From the NCBI GenBank assembly GCA_002715725.1, contig PAZU01000017.1, positions 1-36,074 of the forward strand: DNA of 36,074 nt, written 5' to 3'. A program made the position numbers and the translations under genes. Source of the stretch: Methanobacteriota archaeon (GTDB lineage Archaea > Thermoplasmatota > Poseidoniia > Poseidoniales > Poseidoniaceae). This document shows positions 26,001-35,232 of this stretch, in pieces (the first letter of the stretch is position 1; each line of letters begins with the position of its first letter). The notes under the pieces were generated by a model. The model had not been told where the DNA came from, did no database searches, and saw nothing but the letters and a program-made list of their open reading frames with translations.

Positions 26001-28444
26001 GTTGGCATGGTAACTGAAACTATTCCTTCGCTATCGATTGAAGAGGTACAATTTCCAACATCGAAATGTATGATTCCACCGGCATCATCGACAACACTGC
26101 ATGAGTCACCTCTTATCCATTTGAATGCAGGATTGCCTCCATGCGAATTGTTTAGACCGATTGTGGCTTCTGTAACTTTGTCAACTAAATCTCCATGGGC
26201 CATTCTGACCACAAGGTTACGGTAAGCGCCATCAGGAACTATCAATCCACCTTCGAGACTTGCATCCAGAACTCTTGTATTCAATCTATACTCAATATCT
26301 AAGTCAGTCAATTTCACTCGCCCGGGAGTATTGGCCTTGACTGCGATTGGGATTTCTACAGTTCCAACTCCGTTGGCAGGAATATGTTCATTGAAGGCAT
26401 CGACTAAACTTGGTGTTTCAGATACTACACTACCAACAGGTGACTCATCGGAAGCGACGACAGAACTCTCATTCAAGAATAGAATTGATCTCCAATCCCA
26501 CTCACCGTCATCACCGACGTCTAATTGAGGCGCATCAGGGTAACCTTCCTCGTACCACAATATGAAAGAGTCAATTTTAGCGGTAGTTGAGTCGTCACTA
26601 GTTGACATGATAATCGAGTATAACAACTCGTTACCAGCTCCTTGGGTAGAGAAGGAAACTTCTGCATTATTTTCTGCACTTTCCCATGATGAACCATTAT
26701 CGTTGGAAACCATTACTTCAATCGAGGTAGAACTTGGAACATCACCATTCCAAACTGCTCTAACTTTACCTACATTCGTACCAGTTGAAACCTTTTGACT
26801 CGTCCAATCCCCTGAACTTTGGTATGAAGTTGCATATTCTAAGGAAATCCACCAAGATACTGCTGAGGAACCAATAAGCTGCATTTTCCAGACCAACTCA
26901 TTTCCAGGATGTGTAAAGTGAATCGTCTGATTCTTTTCTACAGCTTCCCAATGAGTCCCATTATCGGCACTTACCCAATAATCAACTCGATCTCCCTGAC
27001 TAGGGGCGGACCAATGATTCTGAACATTTACTGCCAATACGTCATCCTCTGTAACGATGGTTTCTCCAATCCAAGTTGTAGTTCCAGGCGCAGGAGTAGT
27101 TGCGTAGGAAATGCCCATTCCAAACTCACGATAATACAATGTCTTGGCATTCCAAGTTGAGTAACCAGTATCTACAGTAATCAGCCTCTCTCCATCATAG
27201 AATAATCCTAATCCTTTAGCCGTAATGTCGCGTGTTCCGGTTTGTGGAATAAGCGAAGAAGAGGAGCCTGAAACTGCCCAAACGCTCAATTGATCAGTGT
27301 CCTGATAGTAATAGCCCTTCATACAGCGCATGTAGAAGAATCCTGCATGAACAACTAGACCATGCACATTGCTGTTCGACTTACCACATTCAGTACTCGA
27401 CGATGCACCAGATGTGAATGAGTACTGTCCCTCGCCACGAGTGAACTGCCCATTTGCTCCGAAATCATAAGGCACTATTCTTCTCTGTTGTGAGTGTGTA
27501 ACCCAAATTTGGTCGGTTTCTCGGTCGTATGAAATTCCGCTATATTCACCAAATTGTGGAGAGATATCATATGAATCAACACATTTCCAAACCCAATCAT
27601 CCGATACATCAATTGCTAGTACTCTGAGATACTGAGTAGGGTTGGAAGATGAATAAGGATACTTGTATGTTGAGAATATTCCGTACAACATTTCATCGTC
27701 AGTTATAGTCCAATCTTTGAATCCATAAGCCTTGTAGTAAGTTGAAGTTGGATCTTGAGGCAAAGTACATGCCGATTCTCTTTGCAAATCAACCACGATA
27801 TCTCTCGTTACATTGTTAGGATGCATTCTTGTAACAACCTTGTCAAAAGAAGTCCCAGTGAAAGTTGACATGAATAGCCAATCGTGATTTCGAAGTATTG
27901 CACCTTGTCCTTGAGCCATGAAATTAGCACTGGTAACCTTAATCTGGTTGCTAAATCTCAATTCTGTTGAGTTCGAAGTGTGAGGTTGACGAACTGCAAA
28001 ACTACCATTATCGAGCCACGCATCTGAACCTGGAAGTTCTTCTTCAGTAGAATCGTGTGCTGAAAACTCAGTGTCACCAGATGCGAATCCCAAACTTAGT
28101 TCTTCACTGCGAGCATCCATTTGGCTAGGTATTCCATCCATCCATTCGTCATATGTGTCAGTCGTAACTTGCGACCAACCTGTAGATGAAGCGCCAGAAA
28201 GAGTCACATGAACATCAAGAACTTCAGCACCCTTAGGCATGGAGACAATTGTTGTTTTGTCTGCACCCCCTTGATACAGAGCAATATTCTCGACACTACC
28301 GTCTGAGAAAGTGTAGATGTGCCTAGATGCCCCATTAGCTTCGGCCTTACCAATGAAGGTTTCAGAAAGCGGACTCATCGGTGTAAGTACGAGTATGAAA
28401 ACCATTAGCGATAAAGCGGCTCGAGACGAAATTTTCTGCGACAT
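23081..28444 (-). CDS. Giant anchored surface protein (1787 aa)
   Basis: The signal peptide (about 1-36, MSQKISSRAALSLMVFILVL and on) is followed by an ectodomain of about 1640 residues. It begins with a region that could be propeller-like (about 180-480: SWLxS, YDRETDQIWVTHSQ, and similar), then many Ig-like or jelly-roll beta segments, including paired units with HWEAVEKNQTIHFTHPGNELVWKM-like and SSWESAENNAEVSFS-like repeats, and an Asp-rich interior. Near the end a NEW3/CARDB-like domain (SLEVRNSGASGSVTFVL) precedes a transmembrane helix (about 1676-1698). The cytosolic tail of about 85 residues is Pro/Gln-rich and ends with GLPEGWTMEQWSHYGHQYL plus four residues. It has no protease or glycosidase motif that I recognise. 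It probably belongs to the cell envelope and may bind polymers or cells. Translation starts after a GGGTGA site. It is the first gene of the coiled-coil/metalloprotease group. Confidence 0.87.
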   Translation of the reverse strand: MSQKISSRAALSLMVFILVLTPMSPLSETFIGKAEANGASRHIYTFSDGSVENIALYQGGADKTTIVSMPKGAEVLDVHVTLSGASSTGWSQVTTDTYDEWMDGIPSQMDARSEELSLGFASGDTEFSAHDSTEEELPGSDAWLDNGSFAVRQPHTSNSTELRFSNQIKVTSANFMAQGQGAILRNHDWLFMSTFTGTSFDKVVTRMHPNNVTRDIVVDLQRESACTLPQDPTSTYYKAYGFKDWTITDDEMLYGIFSTYKYPYSSSNPTQYLRVLAIDVSDDWVWKCVDSYDISPQFGEYSGISYDRETDQIWVTHSQQRRIVPYDFGANGQFTRGEGQYSFTSGASSSTECGKSNSNVHGLVVHAGFFYMRCMKGYYYQDTDQLSVWAVSGSSSSLIPQTGTRDITAKGLGLFYDGERLITVDTGYSTWNAKTLYYREFGMGISYATTPAPGTTTWIGETIVTEDDVLAVNVQNHWSAPSQGDRVDYWVSADNGTHWEAVEKNQTIHFTHPGNELVWKMQLIGSSAVSWWISLEYATSYQSSGDWTSQKVSTGTNVGKVRAVWNGDVPSSTSIEVMVSNDNGSSWESAENNAEVSFSTQGAGNELLYSIIMSTSDDSTTAKIDSFILWYEEGYPDAPQLDVGDDGEWDWRSILFLNESSVVASDESPVGSVVSETPSLVDAFNEHIPANGVGTVEIPIAVKANTPGRVKLTDLDIEYRLNTRVLDASLEGGLIVPDGAYRNLVVRMAHGDLVDKVTEATIGLNNSHGGNPAFKWIRGDSCSVVDDAGGIIHFDVGNCTSSIDSEGIVSVTMPTKVNWTWDDERKMEAIVSMSDDLGPQINAWTTDSLSLNVENDIQLDGMRVWEETGRELYPGDWVRGGFNLSISGGINFEGSAFSPMAGEFSLRVLGQNVTYDGDPIGEPTVLHMEGNPGFGQYNMTFTSPIESTPGGMVLYVEAINLANGSTYVNPGYNTIKLIFDGNAPLVLFASPEMSFEMHKGPPSPGGQAIEVVIQDSVDPPQTVDLHYWVGCEAGEHERCDDSNFNGLPEPIEYRSKTLTTPEVLPGGLNVFNGLIDDSMLVHGDNVAFYVSGQDGQGNVIAMGGSPVCDIEPGQFCGDRPGEIAPEWDESLSWYVIREEFEPEMDIDNSTITGHDDLAPLHPGISYTATFMVSDINGWWDVEYVHLALAGDFDDDETSIYAHISKDENGMPEMYLESGGSGLAVSNLYSSIILDPENNSRMVVSIKFQLTWNFPEVWDTDGASHFIPKVWIEDKPCGLEDDIPCNIHKAGLGNDLWSLDNDLRFDTQPGHILAIELRDGTNHYNPEFDETLIGAGQALRFSGRVVFAEDETPAPAGSFTISLGDYDNEWTTTSREGGYFSIDMLVPDVRSGHLDLRAKLVDLPGLAEDQSEYIPRLRLAVDSERPTIHDIHLAGIEPGEEIPISLADNLQVMLETRDDQGFSVDDPAVLHYLVRAGEAEISRGSSPLPDTTPFEDQFFWTGYLDLTDGGATMLLPSYTIDVWVTGSDESGNPYDSQGNTISEPLASWPLALTGPDVSLQDTTPKWSNPTPNPGEAVSVSLEVRNSGASGSVTFVLQRLVSGDDWQTLSSSSIEISSGKNAQIDLQATADGIAGDTLEHRILLLDSGVEKERLSISPLLVKEEVDRDGKALANQVADSQLSVIMYLIALGSMSYAVWTMVQMRRIKRGDEVDESDQTAEVMENMQSKTVPEIESNLQEMPQVQQQTVAPTVPQAPVAPVPPLPPTGLPEGWTMEQWSHYGHQYLQNSK

Positions 28445-28510
28445 CCACTATTCACCCGCATAACGGTGCAAACCATAGGCCTTGAATTAACCGGCGAACC
28501 GTCACAAACA

Positions 28511-28534
28511 GAAATCCCCCTTTAGGGGGAATTC
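28511..28534 (-). terminator. GC-rich hairpin after the thrombospondin-repeat gene
   Basis: TCCCCC and GGGGGA with a TTTA loop form a 6-bp stem, extended after one A-A mismatch by GAA/TTC. It starts about 10 nt past the stop at 28544. On the minus strand the sequence after it is T-rich (ATTTCTGTTTGTG), which supports transcription termination. Confidence 0.6.
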
Positions 28535-28543
28535 TGACTCGAA

Positions 28544-31500
28544 TCAAGAGGTGTTTCTGCTGTCATATCTGATAGGTGAAGAATCTCCACGAATTCCATC
28601 TTCTTCATCATCCTTAACTTCGAACCAATCAACCAACCAGTCGCCATCTGTATCCCAGTTGAGAGGGTCACTTCCCTCTGCGATATGGTCGTCGTCCAAA
28701 TCGAGTAAGTACCAACCATATTCGTGTTCTCCCAAATCTACCGCAGGTGCACGGTTAGTGTTTCCAACGTAATACAAATCCCAATCATCGGTAACGTCTC
28801 CGGAACAGAGCAATACATCATCGCCAGCATCAAGAACTAAGAAATCAGTATCTTGGTCATCGATAATCAGCACATAACTCAAATCATCGATATTCTTCTT
28901 GTTCATTCCAAGATAATTTGTTGAATCTTCTGTAACTTCTCCTAGACCAAGTGTGAATTCCCTAAACTGCCACCATTCAGTGATTGCTGAACCTTGCCAA
29001 GTCTCACCTGATAACCGAACAGAATCAGGTGAATCGAGATTCGGATTTGCAATCGCGTAGAATTCCATGAAATTCGTATATGGAGTATATTCACATGTGG
29101 CCCCACTACAATCCCAATTTCCATCTTGGTCTGGATCTTCATTTGCATCTAGAGGGTCTGTAGGATTGAATGTCGCCCAAGTCCATCCCAAAGCTGGTCG
29201 AGATAAGGTCCCCGAATTCTGAGATAATGGCCTACATGATGCTGTAGATGAGGTGCATGAACCACCTGTCGCAGCATCTATCCATTGAACTTCAACATTT
29301 AATCGAGATGAGTAATTATCATTGGATTCATTCCAACCCTTTTCATATTCATACCAATCAGGAAGCATATCGCCATCGGTATCGTTGTCCATAGGGTTAG
29401 TTCCGTACTTGAACACCTCTCTACCATCAGAAAGATTCCAGTCTCTGTCATGTGATACAACCATGCCTGCATTCACGACTGTGTTGAAAGTGACAGCATC
29501 ACCGTCTGAGTCGTTAGTATCTGGTCGAGTTCCGTTAAGATATTCCATGAAATTGGTGAAAGGTAAGTCGCCGATTCCATTCTGTATAACATCTCCAGAA
29601 GGTGTAAATTGACGATTCTCCCAAGTGCCTTGAACAGCAGGTATATCGAATGATGTTCGGCCATACCATCCATCGCTATCAGGGTCGTAATTAATATCAA
29701 ATGGATTTACTGGATTTGTAGCCCAGTGGTTCTGAGTAGTAGGGTCTGGCAAACCATATACTGCATAGCAGAATTCCCAGCCGTCATCAATTCCATCCAA
29801 ATCTGAATCTGAGTTAGTTGGGTCTGAAATTCCGAACAAAGTTCTATTGAAGGTGTTTGGATCTTCAGAGTTAATCATGTTCATTCTAGCCGCCGAAACA
29901 GCGTCCTTTCCACTAAAAGTGTTGAAAATTGCTCTTCTTGCTTCCGCATCGGTGTAACCCTCTTCGATGTATGCTGCTATTGTATCATCACCGAAGCCGA
30001 TCAATCCAGAACCTGTTGAAAGTCTTTCAGAATACTTACCATAAACACGTGATTCATACTCTCGCTTGTTAGTGAATTGCTCATCTAAGGAAATGTTTCC
30101 ATCCCTATCGCAATCAACTGAATCCATATCACTATCAAGCCATTGATCAGAGTCAATAAGAGGATTCATTGACCAGCGGTTATTCTCAAGATCCCAGCTG
30201 GTAAACCAATATTCGAATCCATCAATCATCCCATCATCGTCGGTGTCTGAAATTGTCGGGTCAGTAATTCCCATTAATGTTGAAATGAAATTTGTTGGAA
30301 TACCAGTAGACTGCCATTCTTGGAATTGGTCAAGATGTCTTTTTCCTCTCTGTCCTTTGTCAAGAATGATAGTATACACTCTCTGAGCTTTTTGTGTTGG
30401 GTCGTTCAAATCTCCATCAATATGCATTAATGGAGCATCTAATGGATGGTTTTCTCCATTCATTGGGTTTGTATTAACCAATGAAAATTCTTGAGCATCG
30501 GTCAATGCATCATCGTCTGCATCGAATGAACCATCACCTGCGACTAAAGGATTCAGGGTCCATGTCTGTGCAGTATCATTCCATGCGGTAAACATCAATT
30601 CTAGCCCATCTAGGAATCCGTCTCCGTCTGTATCGGGATTATTCGGGTCAGTGGTCCAACCGGATACATTGATCAAATCTTGAGTTACAAATGAACCGAA
30701 TGATTCAGTATTCGTAATTCCAGACCACTGTTGCAAAGTATATCCAGCACCTACTGTTGTAACATACCACTGTGGACTTGTGCGATTGGAATTGGTTTCA
30801 GAGAGCGAAGGGTCGATCGAGTTGTATTCTTCCCAATTGCTCATTCCATCATCGTCAGAGTCATCCCATCTATCATTAGAGTTCAAAGGATCAAGAGACC
30901 ATTTTGCATCTAGTAATTCCCATCTTGCATACCAAATTTCCCAACCATCCGGCATCCCGTCAGAATCACTGTCAGCATCTGTTGGATCTCCCGTTTGTAT
31001 GCCATCACCAAAGTTGGATTCCGGAGAGCCCCAGTCGGATATGTTCCTAAACAAATCAGTTGAGAAGTTGCTAGGTATGAGTTCACCATCTAGGCTCATG
31101 TTTCCACTAAACAAATCATCGCGAATATGGAATTCAAGCCAATTCACGAATGCTTCATTCTCTTCAATAACGCCATTGTGGTTGATATCATATCCATCGC
31201 CATCAGGGTTCTCAAATGCGTCACTGCCATTCAGAGGATTAATTCCTACGCGTGAAACATCCCAGGTGCAGGCGCCTCTGGCTTCCCAGCCATCAGGTAA
31301 TCCATCTCCATCAGAATCCACATTGTTTGGATCTGGTTCTGCCCATTGGGAAGCTGCAGTTTCTGTTTCTAAGTGACTTTCTAGTAAATCGCCTGCTAAA
31401 CCTGCGACCTTCACTAATGACCATTGATACACACAAAGATTGGTCAAGCCATCACCATCAGCATCCCAATTTGCATCATCAGGGTCGTTGGGGTCCATCG

Positions 31501-34222
31501 TCCAATTATTCGAACCAGTGAATGTAGAGCCAATCCATCTTCGATGCTCGATTTCCCAGCCGTCAGGCATACCATCTCCATCTGAATCAGGATTGGTTGC
31601 ATCAGTACCACTATCAACACCAAGTGAGGATAGGTATGTGTCATTCGCAGCTAATCCTGCAGCATCGCCACATACATGCTCGTAATCGTATTGATTTGTG
31701 TAATGGCACCACAGAGGGGTGAATTCGTGGAATAGACCGAAGTATTCTGCGCCATCTCCTACACCATCGCCATCGGTATCAACGACTCTTGGATCGGTTG
31801 CATTGTAACCGTTAGCTGTAGTTGCAGTGTACCTAAATTCATCCAAATTTCTCCAAAGTCTTTCATTGATCGGGTCAGAGTCAAGATTTACGCCATCACC
31901 GTCCGCATCAAGCAAAGCATCCCAAGGATCGGTAGGGTCGAGACCATACCTAACTTCCCATCCATCTAACATTCCATCTGAATCAGAATCATTCGCCATA
32001 GGGTCCATAAGTTCTAGATTGGAATACATTCCAGGCCCTATTCCTAAAAACACCGTATCGACACCTGCGACTTGGTGAATTGCAATAGCAGAAATTAGAC
32101 CAGGCACCCATTCTTGGTTAGTCATTCCATATACAGCAGCATAACCACCGCTTAGAGACCACATGCCCCATCCAGAACCAATAATCAATTCCTCTCCTGT
32201 AGAATGAATGGAATAAATCTCATTAGCAGAATTTACGGTTACTCCATCAACTCCTTGATGTTCATAATCTCCACTATGTGTGATGAACCCTGAAAGTAAA
32301 TCAAGACGATGTAAACCAGATGGAGTTCCAATCCAAACAACTTGCATCTGGCCTCCTTCAGGTCCATCTGCTTCCAATGCATTTACTGTAGCAGGGTTGG
32401 CACCACCTTCGGCGCCAATTGCTCGCAAATCATCAATGTCAGTAGCAATGGAAGTAGGCTCTGATGAATAGTAAAATTTCCAATTTGGTACTGCTGCATC
32501 TCTTGCAGTAGAGGTTTCGACCGAAAATAAACCAACATCAGTACCAACGAAAAGAGTCATTGGCCCTGCGGAAACATCAGCATGAACTATTGAAGTGGCT
32601 GTTGCGTTGCCGAGATTCATGGCATCGGAAATTCCTGAACCTAGCGAAAGTTCTGTGATTGATAAGTCGTTAATTTGGAATACTGAACCAAAGCCTCCGT
32701 GACCTAAAGCAATGACATAATCATCTCCACCATCTGTGACTAATTGCGCACCAGCAGTATACCTTCCAGGATAGAAACTCCATTGTGAGATCTCGCCGAG
32801 TGTCCCCTCAGTTACCTCTGAAATCCATACTCCGCCTTCTGTAACCATAACAATGTGAGTTTCTAGTATGATCATGTCGTGCAAATCATGGCCTTGTGGC
32901 AACTCATAATCAGTCGATGCTGTGTTTTCAAAATCGATAACTGTCACACCTAGTTTGGAACCAACCCACAAATGTGTCCCATCATCATGTAATTCTCTTA
33001 CATCATGATTTAGAATAGAAACTTCTTCGGATGTTGCTTCTGGGGAAAGAAGATATTCCATGTATGTATCTTCGCTAGCACCCAATTCAACCGAACGCAT
33101 GCCTGATTTGACCATGTTTCCATCATCAAGATGTACAAAATATTCCTCTAAAGTAGACAATTGCTCTCCTACAGCAAGAGCCTCTTCGGAACGAGCAGCA
33201 TCGACGCTAATTATGCCATCACGATTTGCGTCCCATCCATCGTTATCTAAATCGATTAATGCATTTGAACGGTTTAGTGGGTCAAGCCCGAAATGAATTT
33301 CCCATCCATCTGTTATTCCATCACCACTCGATGGGAACAGACGTCTATGCTTGACTCCATCATAATTGAAACGGTCACTATCTTCCTCTACAGGATTAGT
33401 TCCAAGCCAAATATATTCATCGATAACATTGTCTGTTCCGTTGCGTGCACAAGCTTCGAGGATGTTTTGGAAAACAGTAAAGTTAGAATTCTCTGTAATG
33501 AAAGGCCAATCATTCAAAATTGAGGATTCAGGATTAGGCGCATAGCATCTTAGTCCATCCAATTCATTGGTCCAATTTGAAGGAGCGCCATAAGCGTACT
33601 CTTCTGGTGAAGTTAGCAACTCATTGACTGTAAGGAAGCCATCACGATTTACGTCAAAGCCGTCTTCATCAGGATCTAAATCAGCATCGCTAGCGTTTAG
33701 CGGGTCAAAATATTCGCAGACGAAACGCTTCTCTTCAGTATCGAAACCTCCTAATTTCTCACACATGTGCGCTTCGAAGCCATCAGGTAAACCATCTCCA
33801 TCAGTATCAGCAATTCGTGGATCAAGGTACCACCTCTCCCCAGATTCATTAATGACTCCAGTTAGTCCTCTTGTGAAACTTGGATCTACACATTCTGCAG
33901 GATATGGCCAGCAATACTCTTCCGTAGCATTCAATCCATCAATATCTATGTCGACATAGGCATCAGAGGCATTGTCCCTATCAAGTCCTTTCATGACAAC
34001 TACACGGTTGTCAGTCGAAGAGAAATTAATCCACTCGCTGAATAAATTTTCATGGACATCAGGTATTTTGTCACCATCTGAATCTGTAGCAGGAGGGCGT
34101 GCTCCATCTGTCAAATTAGGATTGGTAGTACCTACATTTGAGATTGCAGGTAGTTGTGAAACAAAGAACAATCCTAAAACTACGAGAACAGTCATCAAAA
34201 GCGTTGATTGTGAGCGTCGCAT
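28544..34222 (-). CDS. Giant secreted thrombospondin-type-3 repeat protein (1892 aa)
   Basis: The signal peptide starts MRRSQSTLLMTVLVVLGLFF at ATG 34222 (the frame opens further, at a TTG at 34264). The protein carries at least a dozen calcium-binding repeats of the DxDxDGxxDGWE type (DSDGDGMPDGWE, DTDGDGLPDGFE, DSDSDGMLDGWE and variants), spaced roughly 60-150 residues apart, mostly followed by a WSLDPLNPxD-like segment with a second Asp-rich loop. Residues about 380-750 are different: they hold a beta-propeller-like insert (LWVGSKLGVTVIDF, LFVGTDVGLFSVET, VWIGTPSGLHRLDL), like the two-component-regulator propeller repeats. There is no C-terminal anchor or sorting signal, so it is released or held by calcium-dependent contacts. 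No catalytic motif was seen. It is divergent from the MBL-fold gene and followed by a strong hairpin. TSP3 repeats become rigid on calcium binding, fitting sea water. Confidence 0.88.
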   Translation of the reverse strand: MRRSQSTLLMTVLVVLGLFFVSQLPAISNVGTTNPNLTDGARPPATDSDGDKIPDVHENLFSEWINFSSTDNRVVVMKGLDRDNASDAYVDIDIDGLNATEEYCWPYPAECVDPSFTRGLTGVINESGERWYLDPRIADTDGDGLPDGFEAHMCEKLGGFDTEEKRFVCEYFDPLNASDADLDPDEDGFDVNRDGFLTVNELLTSPEEYAYGAPSNWTNELDGLRCYAPNPESSILNDWPFITENSNFTVFQNILEACARNGTDNVIDEYIWLGTNPVEEDSDRFNYDGVKHRRLFPSSGDGITDGWEIHFGLDPLNRSNALIDLDNDGWDANRDGIISVDAARSEEALAVGEQLSTLEEYFVHLDDGNMVKSGMRSVELGASEDTYMEYLLSPEATSEEVSILNHDVRELHDDGTHLWVGSKLGVTVIDFENTASTDYELPQGHDLHDMIILETHIVMVTEGGVWISEVTEGTLGEISQWSFYPGRYTAGAQLVTDGGDDYVIALGHGGFGSVFQINDLSITELSLGSGISDAMNLGNATATSIVHADVSAGPMTLFVGTDVGLFSVETSTARDAAVPNWKFYYSSEPTSIATDIDDLRAIGAEGGANPATVNALEADGPEGGQMQVVWIGTPSGLHRLDLLSGFITHSGDYEHQGVDGVTVNSANEIYSIHSTGEELIIGSGWGMWSLSGGYAAVYGMTNQEWVPGLISAIAIHQVAGVDTVFLGIGPGMYSNLELMDPMANDSDSDGMLDGWEVRYGLDPTDPWDALLDADGDGVNLDSDPINERLWRNLDEFRYTATTANGYNATDPRVVDTDGDGVGDGAEYFGLFHEFTPLWCHYTNQYDYEHVCGDAAGLAANDTYLSSLGVDSGTDATNPDSDGDGMPDGWEIEHRRWIGSTFTGSNNWTMDPNDPDDANWDADGDGLTNLCVYQWSLVKVAGLAGDLLESHLETETAASQWAEPDPNNVDSDGDGLPDGWEARGACTWDVSRVGINPLNGSDAFENPDGDGYDINHNGVIEENEAFVNWLEFHIRDDLFSGNMSLDGELIPSNFSTDLFRNISDWGSPESNFGDGIQTGDPTDADSDSDGMPDGWEIWYARWELLDAKWSLDPLNSNDRWDDSDDDGMSNWEEYNSIDPSLSETNSNRTSPQWYVTTVGAGYTLQQWSGITNTESFGSFVTQDLINVSGWTTDPNNPDTDGDGFLDGLELMFTAWNDTAQTWTLNPLVAGDGSFDADDDALTDAQEFSLVNTNPMNGENHPLDAPLMHIDGDLNDPTQKAQRVYTIILDKGQRGKRHLDQFQEWQSTGIPTNFISTLMGITDPTISDTDDDGMIDGFEYWFTSWDLENNRWSMNPLIDSDQWLDSDMDSVDCDRDGNISLDEQFTNKREYESRVYGKYSERLSTGSGLIGFGDDTIAAYIEEGYTDAEARRAIFNTFSGKDAVSAARMNMINSEDPNTFNRTLFGISDPTNSDSDLDGIDDGWEFCYAVYGLPDPTTQNHWATNPVNPFDINYDPDSDGWYGRTSFDIPAVQGTWENRQFTPSGDVIQNGIGDLPFTNFMEYLNGTRPDTNDSDGDAVTFNTVVNAGMVVSHDRDWNLSDGREVFKYGTNPMDNDTDGDMLPDWYEYEKGWNESNDNYSSRLNVEVQWIDAATGGSCTSSTASCRPLSQNSGTLSRPALGWTWATFNPTDPLDANEDPDQDGNWDCSGATCEYTPYTNFMEFYAIANPNLDSPDSVRLSGETWQGSAITEWWQFREFTLGLGEVTEDSTNYLGMNKKNIDDLSYVLIIDDQDTDFLVLDAGDDVLLCSGDVTDDWDLYYVGNTNRAPAVDLGEHEYGWYLLDLDDDHIAEGSDPLNWDTDGDWLVDWFEVKDDEEDGIRGDSSPIRYDSRNTS

Positions 34223-34226
34223 CGGA

Positions 34227-34232
34227 ATCACC
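34227..34232 (-). promoter_or_regulatory. Shine-Dalgarno site of the thrombospondin-repeat gene
   Basis: GGTGAT on the minus strand, 4 nt before ATG 34222. It supports this start over the upstream TTG at 34264. Confidence 0.5.
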
Positions 34233-34309
34233 AGTGGGCGCGGTAGCACCCAAACAAACCTCAACCCCTGAATCAGCCTTAATAGAGTGATGGAGCATTG
34301 TTCAGACTC

Positions 34310-34328
34310 GGATTACCTACGGTAATCC
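34310..34328. promoter_or_regulatory. 19-nt palindrome in the divergent promoter region
   Basis: GGATTACCTACGGTAATCC has 8-bp perfect arms around a TAC centre. It lies 88 nt before the ATG of the giant gene and 86 nt before that of the MBL gene, almost exactly midway between the divergent starts, which fits an operator for a dimeric regulator. A hairpin is the other reading, but no gene ends here. Confidence 0.5.
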
Positions 34329-34413
34329 TCGATTAGCCTCCAAAAGTGCATTGTTTTGCTATTTTGAAGGGGTGAGTTCAAGGGCTAAACGCGATGCCGA
34401 GTAAAAGTTGGGC

Positions 34414-35232
34414 ATGTCGCTATCATTCACTCATCTGGGAACTGGCAGTCGCGGTAACGCTACGCTTGTTGAGAGTGGTGACTTCAAGATTCTAATTGAC
34501 CAGGGATTTTCTGGAAAACAACTAGAAACAAGATTAGCTAGAATGGAAATGAAACCTAACGAAATTGATGCAATTGTAATTACTCACCACCATGGAGACC
34601 ACGGGGGTGGAGCGTCCATTGCTCAAAGGCGATGGGACATTCCAATTTATTGTAATGATAGAACTGCAACTGCATTGAATCTTGACTTAAGGAGTGTACG
34701 TCTTTTCGAAAGCCTAGAAACACTTGATTTTGCAGACGATTTCGCGCTTCTACCTGTTCCAGTTCCCCACAGCGGAGCGGATAATGTTGCTTTCATAGCG
34801 AGCCACAAAGGAGAAAGGGGTGCAGTAATTACTGACCTAGGTTCTTGGACAGACGAATTAGTCAACCATGTTTCGGGTTGTCAACACATCTCAATCGAAG
34901 CAAATTACGATAACAAAAGGCTCTGGAATGGCCCGTACCCCATGAGGTTGAAAGATAGGATTGCAGGGCGAGGAGGTCACCTCTCAAATGATCAAACTGG
35001 GCAATTTTTATCACAAGTAGTTAGCAAAAATACTAGGTCGATTGTTCTAACACATTTGTCTGAGAAGAATAACGCCCCACACCTCGCTGAATCAACTGCA
35101 CTATACCACCTGGATGATTTGTTTGAGGGAGATATTCAGATTTCACTTCAAGATGGCCCAGAGTTCACGCATCATATTGGTCAAAGTGAATCTGAGAGGG
35201 TTGCTCGAGAGGGAATAACCCTACGCGGATGA
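34414..35232 (+). CDS. Metallo-beta-lactamase-fold hydrolase, WalJ/YycJ-like
   Basis: A protein of 272 aa, with ATG 34414 preferred over an in-frame TTG at 34408. It has an MBL fold with the metal site THHHGDHGG (about 56-64, HxHxDH motif), the N-terminal FTHLGTGSRGNATLV that marks the YycJ/WalJ branch, PVPHSGADNVAF for the next His ligand, VITDLGSW for the bridging Asp and IVLTHLSEKN with the last His. Bacterial members act as single-strand DNA exonucleases in mismatch repair, and other MBL proteins act on RNA; the archaeal role is unknown. It is a cytosolic protein without a signal peptide. Directly behind it lie a stop-codon hairpin and the pilin gene. Confidence 0.9.
   Translation: MSLSFTHLGTGSRGNATLVESGDFKILIDQGFSGKQLETRLARMEMKPNEIDAIVITHHHGDHGGGASIAQRRWDIPIYCNDRTATALNLDLRSVRLFESLETLDFADDFALLPVPVPHSGADNVAFIASHKGERGAVITDLGSWTDELVNHVSGCQHISIEANYDNKRLWNGPYPMRLKDRIAGRGGHLSNDQTGQFLSQVVSKNTRSIVLTHLSEKNNAPHLAESTALYHLDDLFEGDIQISLQDGPEFTHHIGQSESERVAREGITLRG

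Noticed and set aside
30780-31376. A 198-codon plus-strand frame inside the giant TSP3 gene
   Set aside because: It is antisense to clear DxDGDG repeats. The repeat's codon use keeps the opposite frame open; the product is Ser/Pro-rich with no domain.
34223-34413. Possible tRNA or small RNA in the 191-nt divergent gap
   Set aside because: No cloverleaf, CCA end or T-loop consensus was found; only the palindrome and AT-rich promoter-like sequence are visible.
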